Below, piece by piece: positions 1 to 9,327 of a DNA stretch of 42,125 bases. This stretch comes from Clostridia bacterium. Lineage in GTDB: Bacteria > Bacillota > Clostridia > Oscillospirales > CAG-272. Position numbers and translations under genes: made by a program. The DNA is taken from assembly GCA_017540175.1 (NCBI GenBank), contig JAFYBN010000065.1:1-42125 (forward strand). Reading direction: 5' to 3'. Under the pieces are notes generated by a model that saw nothing but the letters and a program-made list of their open reading frames with translations, searched no databases and was not told the DNA's origin. Numbering within the stretch: the first letter of the stretch is position 1; each line of letters begins with the position of its first letter.

Positions 1-757
1 GCTGAACGCGCCCGTGTAATGCGCGTTTATGAGCGCATGAGGAAATTCGCGCGGGCGCGAATTTCCAAGTTTCGGCTGCAGCGTATTTAGTTCGCGCTGA
101 ATCTGTTCAAGTCCAGTCCCCTTGACACTTGCTGTTCGCCGACAAGTACCGCTGAATAGGTGAGAGGAGTGAAGCTGCGCTGTCGGAGCCGCTCCGGTGA
201 TGATAGAAGCACAGATGTAATGGCCAAGGGGACCCGCACAGCGCGACTGCGTCGGCGCAGGGGGCATGCGGCCTGAGCTGCCCCTCCGTGCCGCCGCCCG
301 CGCAGGGCAATATCTCGTACTACAAACACGGAAGTTCGCCGCGCCGAGTGCGACAGCGTCGGCACGGCAGTCGCGCTGCGCGCGAATTCCACGAGTTCGC
401 AAAGCGAACTCGTGCGCAGCGTTTGTTTCCTTAAAGCCCTCTCCGTCACCGTCTGACGACGGTGCCACCTCTCCCACGCGCCAAGTGCGACAGCGTCGGC
501 ACGGCAGTCGCGCTGGCGAGGCAAGAGGTCAACCCACATCGACGCAGTCAGGCTGGGCAATACAAATCCGTAATTCCAAACACGGAAGTTCACCGCGCCG
601 ACGCAGTCGCGCTGCGCGAACTCGGGCGAAGCGTTTGTTCCATTAAAACCATGCGGCACGAGCAAACTCCATCTCACCGCCGTCGGGCGCCCCCGCCCCC
701 GCGAGCGAATAAATCCCAAACTCCCCAAACTTTACCCCAATCCCCCCGGATTCCCCC
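1..757. repeat. Gene-free, repeat-rich intergenic region
   Basis: No frame here has a ribosome site plus a recognisable protein. The stretch is made of repeated pieces. A perfect 12-bp inverted repeat with a 2-nt loop lies at 41-66. A block beginning near 308 (CAAACACGGAAGTTCGCCGCG and onward) recurs in shortened form near 556-650. A perfect 10-bp stem with loop AAA is at 391-413. Two copies of the AGTGCGACAGCGTCGGCACG hairpin repeat lie near 347 and 484. A CCCTCTCCGTCACC stretch near 439 recurs near 6753. This suggests accumulation of non-coding interspersed elements rather than a decayed gene. Confidence 0.6.
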
Positions 758-786
758 TTGTATTTTCTTTCATAATATGGTAAAAT
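758..786 (+). promoter_or_regulatory. Sigma-A-type promoter of the aminotransferase gene
   Basis: TTGTAT at 758-763 and TAAAAT at 781-786 are separated by 17 nt, about 90 nt upstream of the ATG. The flanks are AT-rich compared with the surrounding DNA. The assignment rests on consensus match only. Confidence 0.55.
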
Positions 787-877
787 ATCAGAATGAAAAC
801 ACGCGCGGCATGCGCTGACCCCCGCCGCGCGGAACGAACCAAACGAACCATTTGAAACGAACGGAGCGTGAAAACCC

Positions 878-2071
878 ATGGAATACCGTATTTCCGATAA
901 GCTCGCGGCGCTGAAGCCCTCCGCCATCCGCGAGATCTTCAAATCCCTAACCGACCCCACCATCATCAGCTTCGCCGCCGGGAACCCCTCCCCGCTGTCC
1001 TTCCCCGCCGCGGACCTCGCCGAGATCGGCGCGGATATCTTCGCCCATCAATCCACCGCCGCCCTCCAGTATTCGATCACCGAGGGCTATCCGCCCTTCC
1101 GCGCCGCCGTGCGGGACCGCATCCGCGAAAAGTTCGGCATCGGACGCGAGGGTGACGAGCTCATCATCACGACCGGCGGTCAGCAGGGCATCGAGCTCTG
1201 CTGCAAGGCAATGTGCAACGAGGGCGACGCGGTGATCTGCGAGAACCCCTCCTTTATCGGCGCGCTCAACGCCTTCCGCTCGAACGGCGCGCGCACGATC
1301 GGTGTGCCGCTTGCCGAAGAGGGCATCGACCCCGAAAAGCTCGAGTGCGTGCTCAAAAACGAGCCCCGCGCGAAGATCCTCTACGTCATACCCACCTTCC
1401 AGAATCCCGCGGGCGTGACCTCCACCCTCGAAAACCGCAAAAAGGTCTACGCGCTCGCGAAGAAGTACGGCGTGCTCATCCTCGAGGACAACCCCTACGG
1501 CGAGCTACGGTTCGCGGGCGAGGATGTGCCGACCTACAAGTCCTTCGACGAGGACGGCATCGTCATGTACTGCTCGTCCTTCTCGAAGATCCTCTCGGCG
1601 GGCATGCGCATCGGCTACGTGTGCGGCCCCGAAGAGGTCGTCTCGAAGATGGTCGTCGCGAAGCAGGTCGAGGACGTGCACACGAACATCTATTTCCAGA
1701 TGCTGTGTTACCGCTATATGACGGAGCGCGATCTTGACGCGCACATCGCCGAGATCCGCAAGCTCTACGCCCACAAATGCGGGCTCATGCTGTCCGAGCT
1801 CGACCGCCATATGCCGAAATCGGTGAAATACACCCGTCCCGAAGGCGGACTCTTCATCTGGTGCACGCTTCCGGGCGGCGCGGACTCCGCACCCTTCATC
1901 AAGAAGGCGCTCGAGAGAAAGGTCGCGGTCGTGCCGGGCACGGCGTTCAACTGCGACACATCGGCGCCCTCCGATTCCTTCCGCCTCAATTATTCGACTC
2001 CCTCGGACGAGGACATCACGCGCGGCATCGCCATCCTCGGCGCGCTCGCTTCCGAAATGTTCGGGGACTGA
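878..2071 (+). CDS. PLP-dependent aminotransferase (2-aminoadipate / aromatic type, class I/II)
   Basis: A fold-type I aminotransferase of 397 residues, predicted cytoplasmic, that transfers amino groups between an amino acid and a 2-oxo acid. Visible family marks are the NPAG stretch at 176-179, EDNPYGELRF from 203 (D204 would contact the pyridine nitrogen of PLP), and SSFSK with the Schiff-base lysine at K237, followed by the phosphate-binding R-I-G. The N-terminus lacks the GntR DNA-binding domain of MocR regulators, so this is a stand-alone enzyme of the LysN/2-aminoadipate transaminase group. The ATG at 878 follows ACGGAGCG and a promoter at 758-786. The precise substrate (aromatic, branched or aminoadipate) cannot be read from the sequence. 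obgE follows after 66 nt on the same strand. Confidence 0.85.
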   Translation: MEYRISDKLAALKPSAIREIFKSLTDPTIISFAAGNPSPLSFPAADLAEIGADIFAHQSTAALQYSITEGYPPFRAAVRDRIREKFGIGREGDELIITTGGQQGIELCCKAMCNEGDAVICENPSFIGALNAFRSNGARTIGVPLAEEGIDPEKLECVLKNEPRAKILYVIPTFQNPAGVTSTLENRKKVYALAKKYGVLILEDNPYGELRFAGEDVPTYKSFDEDGIVMYCSSFSKILSAGMRIGYVCGPEEVVSKMVVAKQVEDVHTNIYFQMLCYRYMTERDLDAHIAEIRKLYAHKCGLMLSELDRHMPKSVKYTRPEGGLFIWCTLPGGADSAPFIKKALERKVAVVPGTAFNCDTSAPSDSFRLNYSTPSDEDITRGIAILGALASEMFGD

Positions 2072-2134
2072 TACCGCCCGCGCCCGGGACGCGCGGAAAC
2101 GCGTATTATACGGGCAAACAGACCGAGGAGGTAA

Positions 2135-3451
<1,317 letters not shown>

Positions 3452-3654
3452 GGTCGGGTGTGGAGAGCTTTTTCTCCCACGCGCTCCGGAAATCTTTTGA
3501 CAGACCCGACCGGCGGACATTATGAGACCGGATCCTTTTGAGGCTTTATGAAAGACCGTTTCCGGGACGTGCCCCGGAGAAAAACAAAGCAGGCGGAGAG
3601 CGGACGCTTTTTCCGAAGTCTCCCCTCCGTCTGACCGACAAAGGAGGTTTTTCC

Positions 3655-5163
3655 ATGAAAACTCTGCGTGTGATCGCTCTTCTTCTCGCCGCCGTCCTGC
3701 TCCTGCCCCTTTTCGCCGCCTGCGGCGAATCGAAGGAGAATACCGACGGTCCGGCCAAAACCGGAGAGCCGGCGACGGCCGACGGGGCTTCCCACTCCGC
3801 GGGTGACGAAATCGAAACCGAGGCCGACGACGGCAAATCGCATACCGAGCTGCCCGCCGATCTCAACTTCGGCGGCGCGTCCTACCGCATCCAGAACATC
3901 GAATGCGCGTCCTATTACGACACCATCATCGCCCTCGAGCAGACCGGCGACAAGCTGAACGACGCGATCTACGACCGCGACGCCCGGCTGATGACCGACA
4001 TGAACTTCGTCTTCGAGGAAGTCGTCGTGCCGAATGACTCGGCGGTGAACACCATCCGGCAGATCGTGTCGTCCGGGGACGACGCCTTCGAGCAGTACGT
4101 ATCCGTCGACTGGCGCGGCTACACGCTGGCGCAGGAAGGGATCGCGCTGCCGATCTCCGCACTGCCCTATGTGGACGTGACCAGGGAATACTGGGCGCAG
4201 TCCATCCACAAGGACATGTCCATCCGCGGCAAGCTCTACTATGCCTTCGGCGACCACAACCTTTCGACCTATGACAGCGTCAACCTCCTGCTCTTCAACA
4301 AATCCATCGCGGCGGACCTCAGTCTCCGGGACCATTACGAAGCGATCCTTGAAGGCGCGTGGACGCTCGATCTCATGCAGGCAAACATGATGCTCGCCAC
4401 AAATGACGCAAACGGCGACGGCCAGTGGACCGACGCGGACACCTACGGCATCACGTCCGCTTCGAAGCAGGTGCTCCCGTGCTTCTGGATCGCGGCGGGA
4501 CTGCGCTGCATCGACAAGGACGAGGAGGACGTTCCCTATTTCGCCCTGTCCGGCAGCGAGAAATTCGAAGACCTCTACCAGCGCATCCTCTCGATGATGC
4601 ACAACGACCATCTGCTCTTCATGTCCGACAGCCTGCCGGATTACGCGAACAACACGGTCTTCATCGGCGGCACCATCCTCTACAACATCGTCCGCACGGC
4701 GTTTCTGCACTTCTACCGCGACATGGACATCGACTACGGCATCATCCCCTACCCGAAGTACGACGAGACGCAGGAAACCTATTACAGCCGGACGGAAGGC
4801 GCGTACATCCACATTTATCCGATCACGCTGACCCAGTACGAGCTCGCGGGCGCGGTCACGGAAGCGATGGCGTGCGAATCGCGCAACATGGTCATTCCGG
4901 TCTACTACGACGAGGTGCTGAAATCGAAATACACCCGCGACCGCAACTCAACCGCCATGCTCGATCTGATCTACGGCAACCGATTCTACGACCTCGGCGA
5001 CACCCTCTTCTGCTCCGTCATCCGCGACGGCGTGTTCGCGGGCAAGTTCAAGGAAAACGACAAGAACCTCCAGAGCACGATCAAAATGGTTTCGAAGATG
5101 GCGGAAAAGACGATCAAGAACTACGTCAAGGCGTTCGACAAGCTGGAGGAATCGGCGGGCTGA
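3655..5163 (+). CDS. Extracellular solute-binding lipoprotein (paralogue 1)
   Basis: A 502-residue secreted lipoprotein of the ABC solute-binding (family 1-like) type. The signal peptide runs from MKTLRVIALL to the lipobox LFAAC with lipidated Cys23, followed by an acidic, low-complexity linker (about 24-65) typical of surface-anchored binding proteins. At 251-262 there is a DxNGDGQWTDAD stretch, an EF-hand-like calcium loop seen in two of the other three paralogues here. The ligand is probably a sugar or oligosaccharide by family, but this is inference. No permease or ATPase gene lies nearby. The ATG at 3655 is chosen over an upstream in-frame start because AAAGGAGG sits just before it and it begins the signal peptide. 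It is followed 65 nt downstream by a diverged paralogue. Confidence 0.85.
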   Translation: MKTLRVIALLLAAVLLLPLFAACGESKENTDGPAKTGEPATADGASHSAGDEIETEADDGKSHTELPADLNFGGASYRIQNIECASYYDTIIALEQTGDKLNDAIYDRDARLMTDMNFVFEEVVVPNDSAVNTIRQIVSSGDDAFEQYVSVDWRGYTLAQEGIALPISALPYVDVTREYWAQSIHKDMSIRGKLYYAFGDHNLSTYDSVNLLLFNKSIAADLSLRDHYEAILEGAWTLDLMQANMMLATNDANGDGQWTDADTYGITSASKQVLPCFWIAAGLRCIDKDEEDVPYFALSGSEKFEDLYQRILSMMHNDHLLFMSDSLPDYANNTVFIGGTILYNIVRTAFLHFYRDMDIDYGIIPYPKYDETQETYYSRTEGAYIHIYPITLTQYELAGAVTEAMACESRNMVIPVYYDEVLKSKYTRDRNSTAMLDLIYGNRFYDLGDTLFCSVIRDGVFAGKFKENDKNLQSTIKMVSKMAEKTIKNYVKAFDKLEESAG

Positions 5164-5228
5164 CGGATTCAGCGTCCGAGGCATACGCAGCTTCCCGCCG
5201 CGGCCCATATCACAAGGAGGATACTAAC

Positions 5229-6734
5229 ATGAAAAAACTCACAACCCGTTTGACATCGCTGCTCATCCTGCTCGCCCTCGTCCTCACCGCCTGCTCCGGC
5301 GCGACGGAAAACGCGCAGACGGAAACGGAGGGGAAGGACGCGCTCTCCCCTGCCGTACCGACGGATGCTTCCGCTCCGGCGGCGGAGGAAGAAGAGACGG
5401 AGGAGAGCATCCCCGAATACCCCTATGAAACGGCGGATCTCGGCGGGAAAACCTTCACCTTTCTGAACGTCGCCGACAATCTGTGGCAGGGGACATTCCA
5501 TGTGCTTGACTACGAAGAGGAATCCGGCGAGGGCGTCAGCGACGCGCTGTTCCGCCGCGCCCGTATGACCGAAGAGGTCTTCAACTGCACGATCAACGTC
5601 GAAAAGCCCTCGGGCGACATCGGTCAGGTCTATCAGACCCTCGGCCGCGCGGTCACCGCGGGCGACGCCGCCTATGACGCGGCGTACGTCGGGCTCGCCT
5701 CGTTCGGCGACGCCCTGAGCGGAGAATACGGCATCAACCTGCGCGACATCGAAACGCTGCGGATGGACGAGCCCTGGTGGAATCAGATGTTCATCGAAAA
5801 CATGACGCTGAACGGATGCCTCTTCGCCTCCATCGACTATGTGTGCATGATGGGCTACGGGTATTCGAACGTGCTGTTCTTCAACCAGCCCCTCTTCATC
5901 GACCGCGGCATCCCCCTTCCTTACGATCAGGTCCGGGAGGGCACGTGGACGTACGACGCCATGTACGCGGATATGGACGCGGTCGTCGATCTGAACGGGG
6001 AGGATGCCTTCCGGCCGACCGACTCGAACTCGACCGCCCTCTGGGGTTACGCCATCCAGCACAAGGAAGGCACGATGGTCATGCTCGACGGCTCCGGTGA
6101 ATTCCTCGTCACGCGGGACGCCGACGGACAGCCGGTCCTGCGCTCCGATTTCGAACGGCTCCACTCCGCGTATTCGCGGCTCTGCGAGATGTTCTCGCAG
6201 GACGGCTACTGCCTGAACGCGAACGGTCCCGCCATGAACGCGTTCGTCCGCGGGGACGCGCTGTTCTTCCAGACGGCGCTCGGCGTCGCGGCGGATACCT
6301 TCCGCGAAATCGAATTCGCGTACGGCATCCTGCCCCTGCCGAAGTATGAGGAATCCCAGAAAGACTACTACACGATGATCTCCGAATACACCCTCGCCCT
6401 GCAGATCCCGAAGACCGTCGCCGACCCCTCCGTCTCCGGCAGGGTGATCGACTTCATGGCGTACCACGGGTATTACGACATCGTCCCAGTCATGCAGAAC
6501 ACGTTCTGCTACAAGGGCATGCGGGACGAGGACTCCATCGAGATGATGAACATCACGCTCGACACGATGACGGTGGACTTCGGGTATCTGTACGGCTGGA
6601 CGAAGGATTCCGTCAATACGCTCGCGACCAACATCGCGGACGGAAAGGACACCTTCGCCTCCTCCATGAAATCCGCCGAAAAGATGACCAAGCGGCAGAT
6701 CGAGAACACGATGAAGAAGTGGGCGAAGCAGTAA
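5229..6734 (+). CDS. Extracellular solute-binding lipoprotein (paralogue 2)
   Basis: A 501-residue lipoprotein with signal peptide MKKLTTRLTSLL and lipobox VLTAC (Cys22), then an acidic linker rich in E, T and P. The mature part shares order of motifs with the preceding gene (a tryptophan-rich PWWNQMF stretch, a YGILPLPKYEESQ stretch near the C-terminal half, and a charged C-terminal helix), so the two are likely old tandem duplicates. The calcium-loop position is degenerate (DLNGEDAF), unlike paralogues 1, 3 and 4. The ATG follows CAAGGAGGATACTAAC. Probable sugar binding at the outer face of the membrane is inferred from family. No transporter membrane subunit is encoded beside it, so it either serves a distant permease or acts as an orphan binder. 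Confidence 0.85.
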   Translation: MKKLTTRLTSLLILLALVLTACSGATENAQTETEGKDALSPAVPTDASAPAAEEEETEESIPEYPYETADLGGKTFTFLNVADNLWQGTFHVLDYEEESGEGVSDALFRRARMTEEVFNCTINVEKPSGDIGQVYQTLGRAVTAGDAAYDAAYVGLASFGDALSGEYGINLRDIETLRMDEPWWNQMFIENMTLNGCLFASIDYVCMMGYGYSNVLFFNQPLFIDRGIPLPYDQVREGTWTYDAMYADMDAVVDLNGEDAFRPTDSNSTALWGYAIQHKEGTMVMLDGSGEFLVTRDADGQPVLRSDFERLHSAYSRLCEMFSQDGYCLNANGPAMNAFVRGDALFFQTALGVAADTFREIEFAYGILPLPKYEESQKDYYTMISEYTLALQIPKTVADPSVSGRVIDFMAYHGYYDIVPVMQNTFCYKGMRDEDSIEMMNITLDTMTVDFGYLYGWTKDSVNTLATNIADGKDTFASSMKSAEKMTKRQIENTMKKWAKQ

Positions 6735-6965
6735 GTCCGACCTTTGAGTTACCCCCTCTCCGTCACCTTCCGCGGCGGTGCCGCCTTCTCCCACGCGCCG
6801 AGTGCGACAGCGTCGGCACGGCAGTCGCGCTGGCGAGGCAAGGGATGCAACGTTCCTACTTGGCTCCCCCTTGGGGGAGCTGGAAGCTGACTGAGAGGGT
6901 TTATTCATTCGTAATTCACAATTCATCATTCTTAATTCAGAACTTCCCACTGCAGGAGACATCCC
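6735..6965. repeat. Composite intergenic repeat
   Basis: The gap after the second lipoprotein gene is filled by repeat pieces. CCCTCTCCGTCACC near 6753 matches a stretch near 439. The AGTGCGACAGCGTCGGCACG element starts at 6801 and runs to GGCGAGGCAAGGG. A hairpin GCTCCCCC/GGGGGAGC (6863-6880) is followed by AAGCTGACTGAGAGGG, a design common in interspersed repeats of gut Firmicutes. An AATTC-rich stretch (about 6907-6945) resembles one near 34935-34962. No gene is visible in it. Confidence 0.7.
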
Positions 6966-7979
6966 ATGCTGACAAAAGACGAGGTTCGCGCCGCGATCCG
7001 ATTCGGGCATCCTCCCCGCCCGCCCCGCGCGTTCACGAAATGGTGGGGCGAGGGGCTCGGGGCGCAGTACGGCGCGCAGCTTTCCCGCTTTGACCGCTAC
7101 GAAGAAGACGTCGTGGTCGTTCCGTTTCCCACGCCGTCCTTCACGCCGCGGGACGACGGTTTTTACTGGCGTCTGCCCGAGATCGACCGTTCCCGGATCA
7201 CGGGCATGGATTCCGCCGCCGCGCTCCCGGACTGGGACGATCTGCCCGCCCTGCTCGCGGACCTGCCCGATACCGACGCGCCGGGGCTCTTCGACGGAGC
7301 GGTGCAGACGGCGGCAAAGGCGCGCGCGGAGGGGAAGTACGTCCTCATCCACCATTGGTCCCTCATGTACGAGCGCATCTGGAACTTCCGCGGGATGCAG
7401 CAGCTCCTCATGGACTATTACGATTACCCCGACGAGGTCCACGCCCTGCACCGCGCCGTGTGCGATACGGAAAAGAAGCTCTTTCTGCGTGCGGTGCGCG
7501 AGGTGGAGCCCGACGGGTACATGATCAGCGACGACCTCGGGACGCAGCGCTCCCTCATGATGAGCCCGCCCGTCTTCCGGGAATTCATCAAGCCCTATTA
7601 CAAAGAACTGTGGGGACTCGTCCGGGAGAACGACGTCGACGTCTGGCTGCACACCTGCGGCAACGTGAGCGAGATCATCGGCGATCTCATCGAATGCGGC
7701 CTCTCCGTTCTGCATCCGATCCAGAAGCGCACGATGGACTGGAACGAGACCGCTGCAAGGTGGAAGGGAAAGATCGCCTTCTGGGTCGGCATGGATGTGC
7801 AGGACACGCTCATCAACGCCTCCCCGGAGGACGTGCGCCGCGAGGTGCGGCTGATGCGGGACACGTTCGACTCCCCTGCGGGCGGCTTCCTCTACGCCGC
7901 CGGAAACGGGATCGTCGGCGGGACCCCGCTCGAAAACATCGAAGCGTTTCTCAACGAATGCCTCGTTTACGGGAACTGA
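6966..7979 (+). CDS. Uroporphyrinogen decarboxylase-like (URO-D fold) protein
   Basis: A 337-residue TIM-barrel protein of the URO-D/cobamide methyltransferase superfamily. Visible marks are SDDLGTQRSLMMSP at 188-201 and WLHTCGN around H229 and C231, which in methyltransferase members of the superfamily help bind zinc. HPIQ follows at 250-253. True HemE usually starts with a conserved arginine-rich substrate loop that I do not see, and no haem gene is nearby. A methyl-transfer or other unknown reaction is therefore more likely than haem synthesis. The start ATG is preceded by GCAGGAGAC. araD follows after 59 nt, pointing to a carbon-source role shared with the two lipoproteins upstream, but this is context only. 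Confidence 0.75.
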   Translation: MLTKDEVRAAIRFGHPPRPPRAFTKWWGEGLGAQYGAQLSRFDRYEEDVVVVPFPTPSFTPRDDGFYWRLPEIDRSRITGMDSAAALPDWDDLPALLADLPDTDAPGLFDGAVQTAAKARAEGKYVLIHHWSLMYERIWNFRGMQQLLMDYYDYPDEVHALHRAVCDTEKKLFLRAVREVEPDGYMISDDLGTQRSLMMSPPVFREFIKPYYKELWGLVRENDVDVWLHTCGNVSEIIGDLIECGLSVLHPIQKRTMDWNETAARWKGKIAFWVGMDVQDTLINASPEDVRREVRLMRDTFDSPAGGFLYAAGNGIVGGTPLENIEAFLNECLVYGN

Positions 7980-8038
7980 AGACCGCAAAAGCGGAAGCAT
8001 GAATAACGACATCTCAGAATGCGGAAAGGACAACCGAT

Positions 8039-8749
8039 ATGCTTGAAGAACTGAAACAAGAGGTTTACGAGGCCTGCATGAAGATCCCCGCGTGGAATCT
8101 CGCGATCTTTACCTGGGGCAATGTCTCCGGCATCGACCGGGAAAAAGGGCTCGTCGTCATCAAGCCCTCCGGGGTGGAGTATCCCGATCTCGCGCCGGAG
8201 CTTTTCCCGGTCGTCGATCTGGAGACCGGAAAGCGCGTGGAGGGGGATCTCAATCCCTCGTCCGACACGCCGACCCATCTGGAGCTCTACCGCCGTTTCC
8301 CCGCGCTCGGCGGCGTGACCCACACCCATTCGACGTGGGCGGTGATCTACGCGCAGGCGGGCCGCGGCATCCGTCCCTACGGCACGACGCACGCGGATCA
8401 CTTCGGCGGCGAGATCCCCTGCACCCGCGCGATGACGGCGGAGGAGATCACGGGCGAATACGAGCTTGAGACGGGCAAGGTGATCTGCGAGACCTTCGAG
8501 CGGCTGGGACTGGATCCCATGCGCATCCCCGCGGCGCTCGTGCGCGCGCACGGTCCCTTCACCTGGGGAAAGAGCCCGATGGATTCGGTGGAGTGCGCGA
8601 TGACCCTCGAAGCGGTGGCGGACATGGCGTTCCACACGGAAATCCTCGCGGCGGCCCCCCGCCTGCCGGACATGGACAACACTCTGCTGCACAAGCACTT
8701 CGACCGCAAGCATGGGCCGGGGGCGTATTACGGGCAGGGGAAGAAATAA
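8039..8749 (+). CDS. araD: L-ribulose-5-phosphate 4-epimerase
   Basis: Interconverts L-ribulose 5-phosphate and D-xylulose 5-phosphate, feeding arabinose-type pentoses into the pentose phosphate pathway. The 236 residues align in numbering with the well-studied E. coli enzyme: D76 in SSDTPTH, zinc ligands H95 and H97 in THTHSTW, catalytic D120 in THAD, and H171 in HGPFTWG. All zinc-site histidines and the acid/base aspartate are present, so it should be active. The ATG follows GGAAAGGACAACCGAT. No araA or araB is in the window, so the pathway would be completed elsewhere. A perfect palindrome lies just after the stop codon. Confidence 0.93.
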   Translation: MLEELKQEVYEACMKIPAWNLAIFTWGNVSGIDREKGLVVIKPSGVEYPDLAPELFPVVDLETGKRVEGDLNPSSDTPTHLELYRRFPALGGVTHTHSTWAVIYAQAGRGIRPYGTTHADHFGGEIPCTRAMTAEEITGEYELETGKVICETFERLGLDPMRIPAALVRAHGPFTWGKSPMDSVECAMTLEAVADMAFHTEILAAAPRLPDMDNTLLHKHFDRKHGPGAYYGQGKK

Positions 8750-8757
8750 ACGGAAAC

Positions 8758-8799
8758 GGAAACGGAAAAGGAAGCCCGCGGGCTTCCTTTTCCGTTTCC
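8758..8799 (+). terminator. Perfect 42-bp palindrome after araD
   Basis: Bases 8758-8778 are exactly inverted in 8779-8799, giving a 21-bp stem with no spacer, centred on CCCGCGGG. It begins 8 nt after the araD stop. It has no U-tract on the plus strand, so it may act as an RNA-stabilising 3' hairpin or a Rho-independent-like stop without a tail rather than a textbook terminator. Confidence 0.55.
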
Positions 8800-8862
8800 G
8801 GTTACGGGCTTTCCGCGAACGCGGGGTTTTTGTACTTTGCTTTCATAGTTCTCTGGAGTTGA

Positions 8863-8921
8863 CCCCTTGCCTCGCCAGTGCGACTGCCGTGCCGACGCTG
8901 TCGCACCGGTGAGGCAAGGGG
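8863..8921 (-). repeat. Hairpin-forming copy of the interspersed repeat, inverted orientation
   Basis: CCCCTTGCCTC at 8863-8873 pairs perfectly with GAGGCAAGGGG at 8911-8921. The stem continues through a G-T pair and one mismatch into GTGCGAC/GTCGCAC (878-884 with 900-906 of this block). Read on the minus strand its interior is the same AGTGCGACAGCGTCGGCACG-type sequence found at about 347, 484 and 6801. Confidence 0.75.
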
Positions 8922-9028
8922 ATGACCTTCTCTTTGAGCGGTTCCGCAGACTCCATCAAGAACGTGCGGCGTGAGCAGAATTCCCCCTCCCCCAGCCCGT
9001 TTTCCTCCCACGAAAACACAAAAAACTC

Positions 9029-9057
9029 TGTACAAACCCGCCGTTTCATGGTATAAT
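9029..9057 (+). promoter_or_regulatory. Promoter of the DUF951-yfhO-ruvA run
   Basis: TGTACA at 9029-9034 and TATAAT at 9052-9057 with 17-nt spacing, about 60 nt before the GTG start of the DUF951 gene. The -10 is perfect and the -35 is weak. Confidence 0.65.
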
Positions 9058-9117
9058 GAAAGAAATCGTCCGTGCCCGGCAGGACTGCCGCCGCGCGGCG
9101 CGAAGGAGGCGGAAAGC

Positions 9118-9327
9118 GTGAACATCCCGAAAATCAGCGTGGGCGATATCCTGACGCTTAAAAAGCAGCACCCCTGCGGCTCGCTCGAATTCGAGGTCCT
9201 TCGCGTCGGGAGCGATATCCGCATGATCTGCCGCGGATGCGGACGCGACCTCACCCTCCCGCGGGAAAAGGTCGAAAAGGCGATCAAAAAGATCACCGCG
9301 CCCACGGCTGGGGAGGAAACGCCATGA
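9118..9327 (+). CDS. DUF951 family small protein
   Basis: A 69-residue cytoplasmic protein of the DUF951 (YyzM-like) family found across Firmicutes; its biochemical role is not known to me. The family core is visible: VGDILTLKKQHPCG, then EVLRVGSDIR and ICRGCGRDLTLPRE. C20, C38 and C41 could form a small metal-binding knuckle. The start is a GTG, chosen because AAGGAGG sits about 8 nt upstream and because the family begins at this point. Its stop TGA overlaps the ATG of the next gene (ATGA), which implies translational coupling with the YfhO protein. Confidence 0.88.
   Translation: MNIPKISVGDILTLKKQHPCGSLEFEVLRVGSDIRMICRGCGRDLTLPREKVEKAIKKITAPTAGEETP

Noticed and set aside
3497-3526. Promoter before lipoprotein 1
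   Set aside because: TTGACA is good but the -10 (TATGAG at 18 nt) is poor; not listed as a feature.
6966-7979. HemE of haem synthesis
   Set aside because: No typical N-terminal arginine loop and no haem genes nearby; the HTCGN site resembles methyltransferase members.
5169-8033. Long minus-strand open frame opposite lipoprotein 2 and the UroD-like gene
   Set aside because: Same antisense composition effect; crosses intergenic repeats and lacks any domain.
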